DNA of 14,334 nt from 66-474 sp036279975 (GTDB taxonomy: Bacteria; Pseudomonadota; Gammaproteobacteria; Xanthomonadales; Rhodanobacteraceae). Positions 1-6,941 of the stretch are shown here, in pieces. Location: NCBI GenBank assembly GCA_036279975.1, contig DASURP010000048.1:1-14334 (forward strand). Direction: 5' to 3'. Made by a program: the position numbers and the translations under genes. Each line of letters starts with the position of its first letter. Positions within the stretch are counted from its first letter, which is position 1. A model generated the notes under the pieces. It did not search any database. It was not told the DNA's origin and saw only the letters and a list, made by a program, of their open reading frames with translations.

Positions 1-183
<183 letters not shown>

Positions 184-230
184 ACGTACTCCGTATCCAG
201 CTTGCGCTGCCAGCCCGCTGCACGACGACC

Positions 231-2168
231 ATGAAACTCCCGGTTCCTTTCATCCAGCTTCCATTGAAATTCGATGCCGAGGCCCTGGCGGCCGAGATCG
301 GCGGTCTTGACGAGGCTTTATGGCAGCCGCATCCGAACGGGTTCCCGGGAAATTCCGCGCTGCCCCTGGTGGCGGTCGACGGCGATCCCGCGCGCGGCAA
401 TGATTTGTGCGGCCCCATGCGCCCGACCCCCATCCTCGAAAAATGCCCGTATCTCCGCCAGGCGATCGGCAGCCTGGATGCGGTGATCGGACGCGTTCGC
501 CTCATGCGGCTCGAGGGAGGTGCAGAAGTCACCCCGCACATCGACATCAAGTACTACTGGAACGAGCGGGTACGCGTGCATGTGCCGATCCTGACCAACC
601 CTTCCGTGTTGTTTTTCTGTGGCGACACGCAGGTCCACATGGGGGCCGGTGAGTGCTGGATTTTCGATACCTGGCGCCGGCACCGCGTCATCAACGGCGC
701 CGGCACGACGCGCGTGCATCTCGTGATCGATACGGTCGGGAGCCCTGCGTTTGGCGAGATGGTCCGTGCCGGCCGCACCCATACCGCGCCAACCGCTGGG
801 TGGAACTGGCGCTTCGTCGCGCCGGGCGATGCCGTTCACGAACCGGTTTACGAGTCGGTCAACCTGATGTCGCCGATGACCTATTGGGAGTTGCAGGGAG
901 TGGTTTCCTTCCTGCTCGGCGAAGCCGAGCCGCATCCCCGATTGCCGGCGGTCGCGCAAGCCGCGAACGAATTCGTGCTCTCCTGGCGTGCCTTGTGGTA
1001 CGGCCACGGGTCGGACCCAGCGGCACGGAAGGAGTACCAGCATCTGCTGGTCGATTTCCTGGCACAGATGCGGCGCTTGACCGTCGGCATGCGGCTCAAG
1101 AACCAGGCGCCGTTGTTGAATGCGATCATCGGGCTGCTGGCACAGGCCGTGCGTGTGGATTCCGGCGGAGCGATCGATGGTGACGGTGGCGAACGGGGCA
1201 CGGCCCAAACCGGAGGCGGGACAGTCCAGACGCCCCGCCGGAAGGATTCACCGGACGACCGCGACGTCTTCGATCGACCGGTCTTCATCGTCTGCCCGCC
1301 GCGTTCGGGATCCTCGCTGCTGTTTGAAACGCTCGCCCTGAGTCCGAGCGTGTGCACGATCGGGGGCGAGAGCCACGGAATAATCGAAGGCGGCCGGCAG
1401 GCAACCGGACTCGGAGCGGCTGCCCGTGGCTATGTTTCCAATCGTCTCGACGCGGACGACGCTGCGCCGGAAACAATCAGCTCGATACAGGAACGATTTC
1501 GCAAGCAGATCCTCGATCGACAGGGCCAAAAGCGTCACGGCCGCATCCGCTTGCTCGAAAAAACGCCGAAGAATGCCTTGCGGATACCCTTCTTCACGAA
1601 GATTTTTCCGGACGCGTTGTTCATCTACCTGCACCGCGATCCGCGCGAAGTATTGGCCAGCATGATGGAAGTATGGGAATCGGACCGTTTCTGCACCTAT
1701 CCGCAATTGCCCGATTGGACCGGTTTGCCATGGTCGCTGGTGTTGGTGCCCGGCTGGCGCGATTTGATCGGCAAATCCTTGCCGGAGATTGTCGCGGTGC
1801 AATGGGCGACGACCACGCGGATCCTGCTGGACGATCTGGAAGCGCTTCCGCCACGGCAGTGGTGCGTGGCGCGTTATGACTCGCTGCTGGAGGATCCGCG
1901 GAGAGAGGTCGAGCGCTTGTGCAAATGCGTCGACATCGAATGGGACCATCCGTTGCCGGCGACCTTGCCCCACTCCCGCCACACCGTGTCCGCGCCCCGA
2001 CAGGGCAAGTGGCGTGCACGCGCACGGGATGTCGAGCAGGCACTGGCGCTGGTCCGTGCAACCGCCGAGCGGGCGGCCTGCGTCGCCTGCCGGGAGCCGA
2101 TCGGCGGAGACGGGCCGAGGCCACGCGACAGCATTACACTCAGGGAGCAAACCCCGGAAATTTCATGA
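231..2168 (+). CDS. Two-domain protein: aspartyl/asparaginyl beta-hydroxylase-like domain fused to a sulfotransferase domain
   Basis: Predicted 645-residue cytosolic protein; no signal peptide or membrane segment. Residues about 1-175 look like the Asp/Asn beta-hydroxylase fold of 2-oxoglutarate/Fe(II) dioxygenases: His103-x-Asp105 (PHIDIKYY) and His151 (WRRHRVIN) fit the HxD...H iron triad, and Arg161 (TTRVHLVID) fits the 2-oxoglutarate ligand. After a helical region (about 210-305) comes a Gly/Asp-rich linker (about 310-345). Residues about 348-600 are a sulfotransferase domain: PPRSGSS (356-362) is the PAPS 5'-phosphosulfate loop, EKTPKN (443-448) a conserved segment, HRDPREVLASM (468-478) the 3'-phosphate site, and GKWR (592-595) the usual late motif. 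ATG 231 was chosen because homology begins there and an earlier start would overlap thiC. No clear Shine-Dalgarno precedes it. Domain calls are strong. The substrate, and whether the two activities act on the same peptide or metabolite, are unknown. Confidence 0.88.
   Translation: MKLPVPFIQLPLKFDAEALAAEIGGLDEALWQPHPNGFPGNSALPLVAVDGDPARGNDLCGPMRPTPILEKCPYLRQAIGSLDAVIGRVRLMRLEGGAEVTPHIDIKYYWNERVRVHVPILTNPSVLFFCGDTQVHMGAGECWIFDTWRRHRVINGAGTTRVHLVIDTVGSPAFGEMVRAGRTHTAPTAGWNWRFVAPGDAVHEPVYESVNLMSPMTYWELQGVVSFLLGEAEPHPRLPAVAQAANEFVLSWRALWYGHGSDPAARKEYQHLLVDFLAQMRRLTVGMRLKNQAPLLNAIIGLLAQAVRVDSGGAIDGDGGERGTAQTGGGTVQTPRRKDSPDDRDVFDRPVFIVCPPRSGSSLLFETLALSPSVCTIGGESHGIIEGGRQATGLGAAARGYVSNRLDADDAAPETISSIQERFRKQILDRQGQKRHGRIRLLEKTPKNALRIPFFTKIFPDALFIYLHRDPREVLASMMEVWESDRFCTYPQLPDWTGLPWSLVLVPGWRDLIGKSLPEIVAVQWATTTRILLDDLEALPPRQWCVARYDSLLEDPRREVERLCKCVDIEWDHPLPATLPHSRHTVSAPRQGKWRARARDVEQALALVRATAERAACVACREPIGGDGPRPRDSITLREQTPEIS
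2135..2140 (+). promoter_or_regulatory. Possible -10 element upstream of the ferritin-like gene
   Basis: TACACT matches four of six bases of the sigma70 -10 consensus and would start a transcript near 2147, giving a leader of about 37 nt that contains the AAGGAG ribosome binding site at 2171-2176. It lies inside the 3' end of the upstream coding sequence. No convincing -35 hexamer is seen at 16-18 bp, so this is a weak call. Confidence 0.2.
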
Positions 2169-2183
2169 CGAAGGAGTTCGCAC

Positions 2184-2762
2184 ATGGCCGTCAAGTCGAA
2201 GCCTTTCCTCACCGACATCAAGACACTGCGCAGGCGGGCGCGCGAGCATATCCACAAGGGCGCCATCACCGCGGGGTACAAGGCCGACCGCGAAACGGTG
2301 CTGAAGGTGCTCAATGAAGCGCTGGCCACCGAGATCGTGTGCGTGTTGCGTTACAAGTACCACTATTACATGGCGTCCGGCATCAACGCCAAGGCGATTG
2401 CCGACGAGTTCCTGCAGCATGCGAACGAGGAGCAGGGCCACGCGGACCTGATCTCCCTGCGCATCACCCAACTCGGAGGCGCGCCGAACCTGTCGCCCGC
2501 AGGCTTGCTCACGCGCAGCCATTCGGAATACGTCGAAGGCGAGGACCTGGTCGACATGATCAAGGAAGACCTGGTCGCCGAGCGGATCGCGATCGAAAGC
2601 TACAGCGAGATCATCCGCTATCTCGGCAACGACGATCCCACCACCCGCCGCATGATGGAGGACATCCTGGCCATGGAGGAGGAGCACGCCGAGGACCTCT
2701 CGACCATGCTCGCCGAGCTGGGCCACCAGGGCGAGCCGGCGCGGCCGCGCAAACGCCGATAA
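2184..2762 (+). CDS. Ferritin-like di-iron protein (bacterioferritin family, heme ligand absent)
   Basis: 192-residue protein of the ferritin-like superfamily, probably a cytosolic iron-storage or ferroxidase protein. Mental alignment with E. coli bacterioferritin recovers the di-iron ligands: Glu50 (TEIV), Glu83 with His86 (EEQGH), Glu133 (LVAER), and Glu165 with His168 (EEEH). The spacing is that of a four-helix bundle with the LGGAPNL-type loop (97-103). Two things differ. There is an N-terminal basic extension of roughly 27 residues, and the position of the heme-binding Met52 of Bfr is Gln84. The C-terminus is a basic tail (RPRKRR). The start is well supported by AAGGAG at 2171-2176, 7 nt before the ATG, and it lies 15 bp after the previous stop. 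A Dps-like or other ferritin-like oxidase role cannot be excluded. Confidence 0.85.
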   Translation: MAVKSKPFLTDIKTLRRRAREHIHKGAITAGYKADRETVLKVLNEALATEIVCVLRYKYHYYMASGINAKAIADEFLQHANEEQGHADLISLRITQLGGAPNLSPAGLLTRSHSEYVEGEDLVDMIKEDLVAERIAIESYSEIIRYLGNDDPTTRRMMEDILAMEEEHAEDLSTMLAELGHQGEPARPRKRR

Positions 2763-2787
2763 GTCCGTGGCGCGACCGGTTGCAGGA

Positions 2788-2804
2788 CGCGGGCATGGCC
2801 CGCG
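2788..2804 (+). repeat. Perfect 7-bp inverted repeat (hairpin) between genes
   Basis: CGCGGGC and GCCCGCG form a perfect stem around a 3-nt loop in the 109-bp gap after the ferritin-like gene. There is no T run after it, so it is not a canonical intrinsic terminator. It could slow transcription or be chance in GC-rich DNA. Confidence 0.3.
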
Positions 2805-2857
2805 AGCCGCGATTGGGTGCGGATGGCGCGGGAAAGGTACGCGCAATGTGCGTCCGC

Positions 2858-2863
2858 TATCCT
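2858..2863 (+). promoter_or_regulatory. Possible -10 element immediately before the glycosyltransferase start
   Basis: TATCCT ends 8 nt before the ATG at 2872, so initiation at the usual distance would give a transcript with almost no leader. There is no Shine-Dalgarno in this stretch, which fits leaderless translation. No good -35 is visible, and the call rests on one hexamer. Confidence 0.22.
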
Positions 2864-2871
2864 GCGCGCGC

Positions 2872-4443
2872 ATGAATACCCACCCACAATCCCGCACGCC
2901 GTGGCGCTGGCTGTTGCTGTGGTGTGTGTTGCTGCTGCCGCTGGCGGTGCTGTTGCCGCCGATCCCGATCGACGAGACGCGTTACCTCACGGCCGCCTGG
3001 GAGATGTTCAATTCCGGGCAATGGCTGGTGCCGACCGTCAATGGCGCGTGGTATTCGGACAAGTCGCCCTTGCTGTTCTGGCTGATCGCGGGCGGCTGGG
3101 AAATCCTCGGTGTGCACACCTGGGTCGCCCGGGTCGAGGCCCTGATCGTCGCGCTCGGCATGTTGCTGGCGCTGCGCCGCCTGGCGATGCGGCTCGGGAT
3201 GGATGCGCGGGGCGCCAATGCCGCGATGTGGCTGCTGGCGGGCTGCCTCGGTTTCACGGTATTCAGCACCGCAATCATGTTCGACCTGTTGCTGTCGCTG
3301 TGCGTGCTCGGCGCGCTGCATGCGCTGCTCGATCTCGATGCGGGCCGCTGGAAGCGCGGCATCGTCGTGCTGGGTTTGACGATCGGGTTCGGCATCCTGG
3401 CGAAGGGCCCGGTGCTGCTGCTGCACGTCGTCGCGGTCGCGCTGCTGGCACCGTTGTGGAGCGGCACGGCGAGGGCGCACAAGGCACGCTGGTACTTCGC
3501 GTTGCTGGCGGGATTGCTGATCGGCGTGGCGATCCTGCTTGCGTGGCTGCTGCCGGCCGCCTGGCATGCGGGCCCGAGTTACTGGCAGCCGCTGGTGGAC
3601 AAGGTCACCGGCCGGATTGCAAGGAGTTTTGCCCATCGGCGACCGTTCTGGTGGTACCTGCCGCTGGTGCCGGTGTTGCTGTTGCCGTGGCTGCTGACCC
3701 TGCGCGCGCCACGTGCGGCGTGGGCCGGGTTGTGGCGCGGCCGCTTCGGGCGCTTCCTGTGGTGCTGGTGGGTGCTGCCGTTCATTGCGTTTTCGGCGAT
3801 CAGCGGCAAGCAGGTTCACTACTTGTTGCCGCTGTTGCCGGCGTGGGCATTGGCGGGCGCGTGGTTGTTGCAGCAAGCCGGCGCACGGCTGCGGCCGCTG
3901 CTGTTCGCGCTGCTGGCGTTGCTGGCCGCCGCGCTGATCGCAGCGGCGCCGTGGCAGGCTGCAAAAACCTACGGGTATCCGCCGCAACCCGCGATCGCGG
4001 TGTTTGCGCTGGTCGGATTGATCGTCGCGGCCGGCGTCTGGCGTCTGTGGGGGCGCGATGCGCGCGGGCTGGCCCTGTCCGCCACCGCGCTGGTTTCGGC
4101 GGGGATGCTGGCGGGCGCGCTGGCGTTGTTGCCGTCGCTGGACATCGAACCCGAAGCCGCATTCGTGAAGCAGGCGTTGCATGCGCATGTACCGGTTGCG
4201 ACCGTCGGGTGGAACAACGGCTTGCTGGGTTACACCGGCCGGTTGCATCAACCGGTGCCATGGATTCCCCGCAACCGGATCCACGCCTGGTCGCGCGCGC
4301 ATCCCGACGGCATCCTCCTGACCAGCGATCGCGGCGACGAGCCCAGGAACGTTGCGCCGTTCCAGACCTGGCCGTATTTCCTGTCGGGCAGCCACAGGAT
4401 CGCAGCGTGGCGTGCCGCGCAGGTGCAGGCAGCGGCGCACTGA
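2872..4443 (+). CDS. GT-C family membrane glycosyltransferase (ArnT/PMT-like, GT39/GT83 type)
   Basis: 523-residue polytopic inner-membrane protein. Hydrophobic segments are visible at about 12-30, 87-103, 117-133, 135-152, 164-195, 206-230, 262-277, 296-312, 316-333, 341-360, 374-390 and 401-420, followed by a soluble, probably periplasmic tail of about 100 residues. The first extracytoplasmic loop has the family signature IDETRY (Asp34-Glu35), then SDKSPLLFW with Lys64 where ArnT has its KPP lysine, and Asp138 in FDLLLS. All match the pattern of lipid-linked sugar transferases that use polyprenyl-phosphate sugars. The ATG at 2872 was preferred over an in-frame GTG at 2767, because the extra 35 residues are Arg/Gly-rich with no family resemblance and the membrane topology begins right after 2872. 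Acceptor unknown: lipid A, another glycolipid or a protein are all possible. No lipid A modification genes flank it. Confidence 0.85.
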   Translation: MNTHPQSRTPWRWLLLWCVLLLPLAVLLPPIPIDETRYLTAAWEMFNSGQWLVPTVNGAWYSDKSPLLFWLIAGGWEILGVHTWVARVEALIVALGMLLALRRLAMRLGMDARGANAAMWLLAGCLGFTVFSTAIMFDLLLSLCVLGALHALLDLDAGRWKRGIVVLGLTIGFGILAKGPVLLLHVVAVALLAPLWSGTARAHKARWYFALLAGLLIGVAILLAWLLPAAWHAGPSYWQPLVDKVTGRIARSFAHRRPFWWYLPLVPVLLLPWLLTLRAPRAAWAGLWRGRFGRFLWCWWVLPFIAFSAISGKQVHYLLPLLPAWALAGAWLLQQAGARLRPLLFALLALLAAALIAAAPWQAAKTYGYPPQPAIAVFALVGLIVAAGVWRLWGRDARGLALSATALVSAGMLAGALALLPSLDIEPEAAFVKQALHAHVPVATVGWNNGLLGYTGRLHQPVPWIPRNRIHAWSRAHPDGILLTSDRGDEPRNVAPFQTWPYFLSGSHRIAAWRAAQVQAAAH

Positions 4444-4510
4444 CTTTTGCCACGTGCAATCGCGCCGTGGCGGGGTTACGCTCGGGCGGTTGTCTTCGGA
4501 GGGAAACACC

Positions 4511-5998
4511 ATGCTGCGCATCCGCACGTTGTCGGCCGTGATCGTCGGCGCATTCGCGACTGCCGTTGCTTTTGCCGCGCCGCCACCCGTCGACACCCAT
4601 CCCGAGTTGCACGAAATTGCCGGGGCCGTGCAGGCATCCAACCTGCGCGCCACCGACACCGCGCTGGTCGGCTTCGGTACCCGCCACACCCTGTCGGCCA
4701 CCACCTCGAAAACCCGCGGCATCGGCGCGGCGCGACGCTGGGTCGCGGGGTGGTTCGAAACGATCTCGAAGGGTTGTGACGGCTGCCTCGAAATCGTGAC
4801 CCCTTCGCAGGTCTTCACCGGCAAGCGCATGCCGAAAGCCGGCGCCGAGGTGATGGACGTGGTCGCGATCCAGCGCGGCACGGGCGATCCGGACCGGGTG
4901 ATCGTGATGACTGCGCACCTGGATTCGCGCAACGCGGACGTGATGGACGCGACCGGCGATGCGCCTGGCGCCAACGACGATGCCGCTGGCGTTGCCGCGC
5001 TGATCGAGACCGCGCGGGTGCTGTCGAAATACAAATTCCCCGCGACGCTGGTGTATTCGGCCGATTCCGGCGAGGAGCAGGGGTTGTACGGCGGCAAGAT
5101 CATCGCGCAATACGCGGCCGACCACGGCTGGAATGTCGAGGCCAACCTCAACAACGACATGGTCGGCAATTCGCACGGCGGCAACGGCGTGTACGACCCG
5201 CACACCATCCGGGTGTTCTCGGAAGGCACCAAGACCAACGAAACCCTGCAACAGGCCGCCTACCGCCGCTACCACGGCGGTGGGGTGGACTCGCCCTCGC
5301 GCAACATCGCGCGCTACATGCAGACGCTGGCTGAACAGTACCTCGACGACTTCCACGTGCGCATGGTTTACCGCACCGACCGTTGGGGCCGCTCGGGCGA
5401 CCAGGTGCCGTTCCTCGAACAGGGCTTCCCCGCAGTGCGCCTGTCGGAATCGCAGGAGGATTATTCCCACCAGCACCAGAACGTCACCGAGGTGAACGGC
5501 GTCAAGCACGGTGACGTGATTTCCGGCGTGGACTTCGATTACCTCGCCAACGTTACCCGCCTCGACGCGATCACGATGGCGTCGCTGGCGATGGCGCCGA
5601 TGCCGCCGTCCGGTCTCGGCGTGAAGGGTGCCGTGGCTTACGACACCACCTTGTCGTGGAAGCCGTCGGCGGGCGCGGCCAGTTACAAGGCGTGGTGGCG
5701 CGAGACCACGGCGCCGCAGTGGCAACACGCGCAGGATGCGGGCGATGCCGATGCCGTGGTGCTGAAAAACGTGATCCTCGACGATTGGTTCTTCGGCGTG
5801 TCGGCGGTCAGCCAGGATGGTTGGGAGAGCCCGGTGGAGTTCCCGGGCTTTGCCGGCAGCTTCGCGCGTTCGCCCAGGCTCGGCCCCGACGGCAAACCGG
5901 TGGATGCCCTGTACCCCAGCCTGTCCGGGAAATGGGGCGGCGACGCAGTCGGCCCGCCGTCCTGGCGCAAGACGCCCGGAGGGCGCGGCAACCGGTAA
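4511..5998 (+). CDS. Secreted M28 family zinc metallopeptidase (aminopeptidase-like) with Fn3-like C-terminal segment
   Basis: 495 residues, beginning with a clear Sec signal peptide (MLRIRTLSAVIVGAFATAVAF; cleavage probably after Ala22 or Ala23). The di-zinc site of M28 is readable: His136-x-Asp138 (TAHLDSRN), the bridging Asp at 156 (GANDDAAG), catalytic Glu188 and ligand Glu189 (DSGEEQG), Asp216 (NNDMVGN), and His320 or His322 (YSHQHQN). Residues about 365-445 look like a fibronectin type III-like beta domain (TLSWKPSAGAASYKAWWRE ... ILDDWFFGVSAVS), often seen behind secreted M28 domains. It probably removes N-terminal residues from peptides in the periplasm or outside the cell. The start is fixed by GGAGGG at 4498-4503, 7 nt upstream, and by the signal peptide. 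The 67-bp gap to the glycosyltransferase gives no hint of shared function. Exact substrate specificity is not predictable. Confidence 0.92.
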   Translation: MLRIRTLSAVIVGAFATAVAFAAPPPVDTHPELHEIAGAVQASNLRATDTALVGFGTRHTLSATTSKTRGIGAARRWVAGWFETISKGCDGCLEIVTPSQVFTGKRMPKAGAEVMDVVAIQRGTGDPDRVIVMTAHLDSRNADVMDATGDAPGANDDAAGVAALIETARVLSKYKFPATLVYSADSGEEQGLYGGKIIAQYAADHGWNVEANLNNDMVGNSHGGNGVYDPHTIRVFSEGTKTNETLQQAAYRRYHGGGVDSPSRNIARYMQTLAEQYLDDFHVRMVYRTDRWGRSGDQVPFLEQGFPAVRLSESQEDYSHQHQNVTEVNGVKHGDVISGVDFDYLANVTRLDAITMASLAMAPMPPSGLGVKGAVAYDTTLSWKPSAGAASYKAWWRETTAPQWQHAQDAGDADAVVLKNVILDDWFFGVSAVSQDGWESPVEFPGFAGSFARSPRLGPDGKPVDALYPSLSGKWGGDAVGPPSWRKTPGGRGNR

Positions 5999-6040
5999 GC
6001 AAGGCTCCCAGGGCCTGGCCACGTTGGTGCGCGATCGTGG

Positions 6041-6046
6041 CACACT
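6041..6046 (+). promoter_or_regulatory. Possible -10 element before the SIMPL gene
   Basis: CACACT ends 6 nt before an ATG at 6053. It overlaps the right arm of a 6-bp inverted repeat, GCCACG (6018-6023) with CGTGGC (6036-6041). It matches only three of six consensus bases. If used, the transcript would begin at the 6053 ATG rather than upstream of 6077. Confidence 0.18.
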
Positions 6047-6076
6047 CTCGCCATGGGCAGCCACGGGAACAACGCC

Positions 6077-6796
6077 ATGACCCGCATCGTCGCCGCCATC
6101 CTCGTCGCCATCGGCCTGGTCGTGGGTGGCTGGTTCATCGGCAACGGGTTCGCGCACCGCCACCCGCAGCGTTACGTGGTCGTCAAGGGGCTCGCCGAGC
6201 GCAACGTCAAGGCCGACATCGCGTTGTGGCAGATCCACTTCGCCGCAACCGGCAACCAGCTTGCCGACGTGCAGGCACAAGTGCAGCATGACGACGCGGT
6301 GGTGACCGCCTTCCTGCAGCAACACAAGCTGGGTCCGGACGCGATCGCGTTCAGGGACGTGCAGGTGACCGATCGGGCCGCGCGCATCTATGGCAGCGAG
6401 CAGTTCAAGACCCGCTTCGTCGTCACCGGCATCCTCATGGTGCGCACCGGCAACGTCAACGCCGTTGCGGCGGCCGCACAGGACACCGGTGCGTTGATCG
6501 CCCAGGGGATCGTGCTCGGCAATCCCGAGGGCGGCATGGATCAGGGCCCGAACTATCTGTTCGACGGCATCAATGCCCTGAAGCCGGCGATGATTGCCGA
6601 GGCCACGAAAAACGCGCGTTCGGCCGCTGAGCAGTTTGCGCGCGACTCGCACAGCAAGCTCGGCGGCATCCTGAGCGCCAACCAGGGCGTGTTCGAAATC
6701 CTGCCGCGCGACAAGGCGCCGATGCTGCAGCAGGACAAACAGATCGACAAGACCGTACGGGTGGTGTCGACGCTGAATTACGGGCTCGTGGACTGA
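6077..6796 (+). CDS. SIMPL domain (DUF541) membrane-anchored periplasmic protein
   Basis: 239 residues (start at ATG 6077; an in-frame ATG at 6053 would add eight residues, MGSHGNNA). The N-terminus is one uncleaved-looking hydrophobic segment (about 4-22, IVAAILVAIGLVVGGWFIG), followed by a periplasmic domain. It opens with YVVVKGLAERNVKADIALW and contains the family-typical helix KPAMIAEATKNARSAAEQFA (169-188), then an SANQGVFEI strand, as in SIMPL/DUF541 proteins such as E. coli YggE and Brucella BP26. Members are linked to stress tolerance, and some oligomerise into rings or channels, but no biochemical activity is established. Downstream it converges on hrpB across 145 bp. Start choice is uncertain: neither ATG has a strong ribosome binding site, although ACGGGAA lies at 6063-6069. 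Confidence 0.85.
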   Translation: MTRIVAAILVAIGLVVGGWFIGNGFAHRHPQRYVVVKGLAERNVKADIALWQIHFAATGNQLADVQAQVQHDDAVVTAFLQQHKLGPDAIAFRDVQVTDRAARIYGSEQFKTRFVVTGILMVRTGNVNAVAAAAQDTGALIAQGIVLGNPEGGMDQGPNYLFDGINALKPAMIAEATKNARSAAEQFARDSHSKLGGILSANQGVFEILPRDKAPMLQQDKQIDKTVRVVSTLNYGLVD

Positions 6797-6799
6797 CTG

Positions 6800-6825
6800 T
6801 TCGCGCGCAGGCGCGTTCCTACGAA
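6800..6825. repeat. GC-rich short palindromic (REP-like) element after the SIMPL gene
   Basis: The stretch has TTCG (6800-6803) and CGAA (6822-6825) at its ends and a CGCGC/GCGCG centre (6804-6808 and 6811-6815). On the minus strand it begins TTCGTAGGAACGCG. From memory, similar short elements recur between genes in Xanthomonadaceae. A degenerate second half-copy may follow at 6840-6860 (TTTCGCGCGATGGCG). It lies between two convergent genes, where it could limit read-through. Confidence 0.35.
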
Positions 6826-6886
6826 TTGCGTTGTCGTGGTTTCGCGCGATGGCGAGCGCCCGGAGCATGGAATGCGCAGGGCGGGA

Positions 6887-6923
6887 GTCACACGACGAGA
6901 CAGGGAAGTCGAGTCGATGTGAC
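6887..6923. repeat. Inverted repeat between convergent SIMPL and hrpB genes
   Basis: GTCACACGAC (6887-6896) can pair with GTCGATGTGAC (6913-6923) with one bulge and a loop of 16 nt. There is no T tract on either side. It may act as a shared, non-canonical terminator for the two convergent genes, or be chance. The rest of the 145-bp gap (6797-6941) shows no coding signal I can support. Confidence 0.3.
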
Positions 6924-6941
6924 CTGGCATCCCGGCACGCG

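Noticed and set aside
2767..2871. GTG-initiated extension of the glycosyltransferase
   Set aside because: The added 35 residues are Arg/Gly-rich and run through the intergenic hairpin; the natural membrane topology starts at 2872.
2857..5238. Very long open frame on the minus strand (793 codons)
   Set aside because: It lies antisense to the glycosyltransferase and M28 peptidase genes, which have clear motifs. The translation is Gln/Arg/His-rich with no recognisable domain, as expected from GC-rich DNA where antisense stops are rare.
184..6796. Biosynthetic gene cluster or defence island built around the sulfotransferase fusion
   Set aside because: The neighbours are a ferritin-like protein, a glycosyltransferase, a peptidase and a SIMPL protein, with separate signals and no cluster-type enzymes, toxin, nuclease or mobile genes to support a joint system.
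3800..6868. Minus-strand open frame of 1022 codons
   Set aside because: It is a mirror of the M28 and SIMPL genes on the other strand, with Arg/His/Val-rich repetitive composition and no domain.
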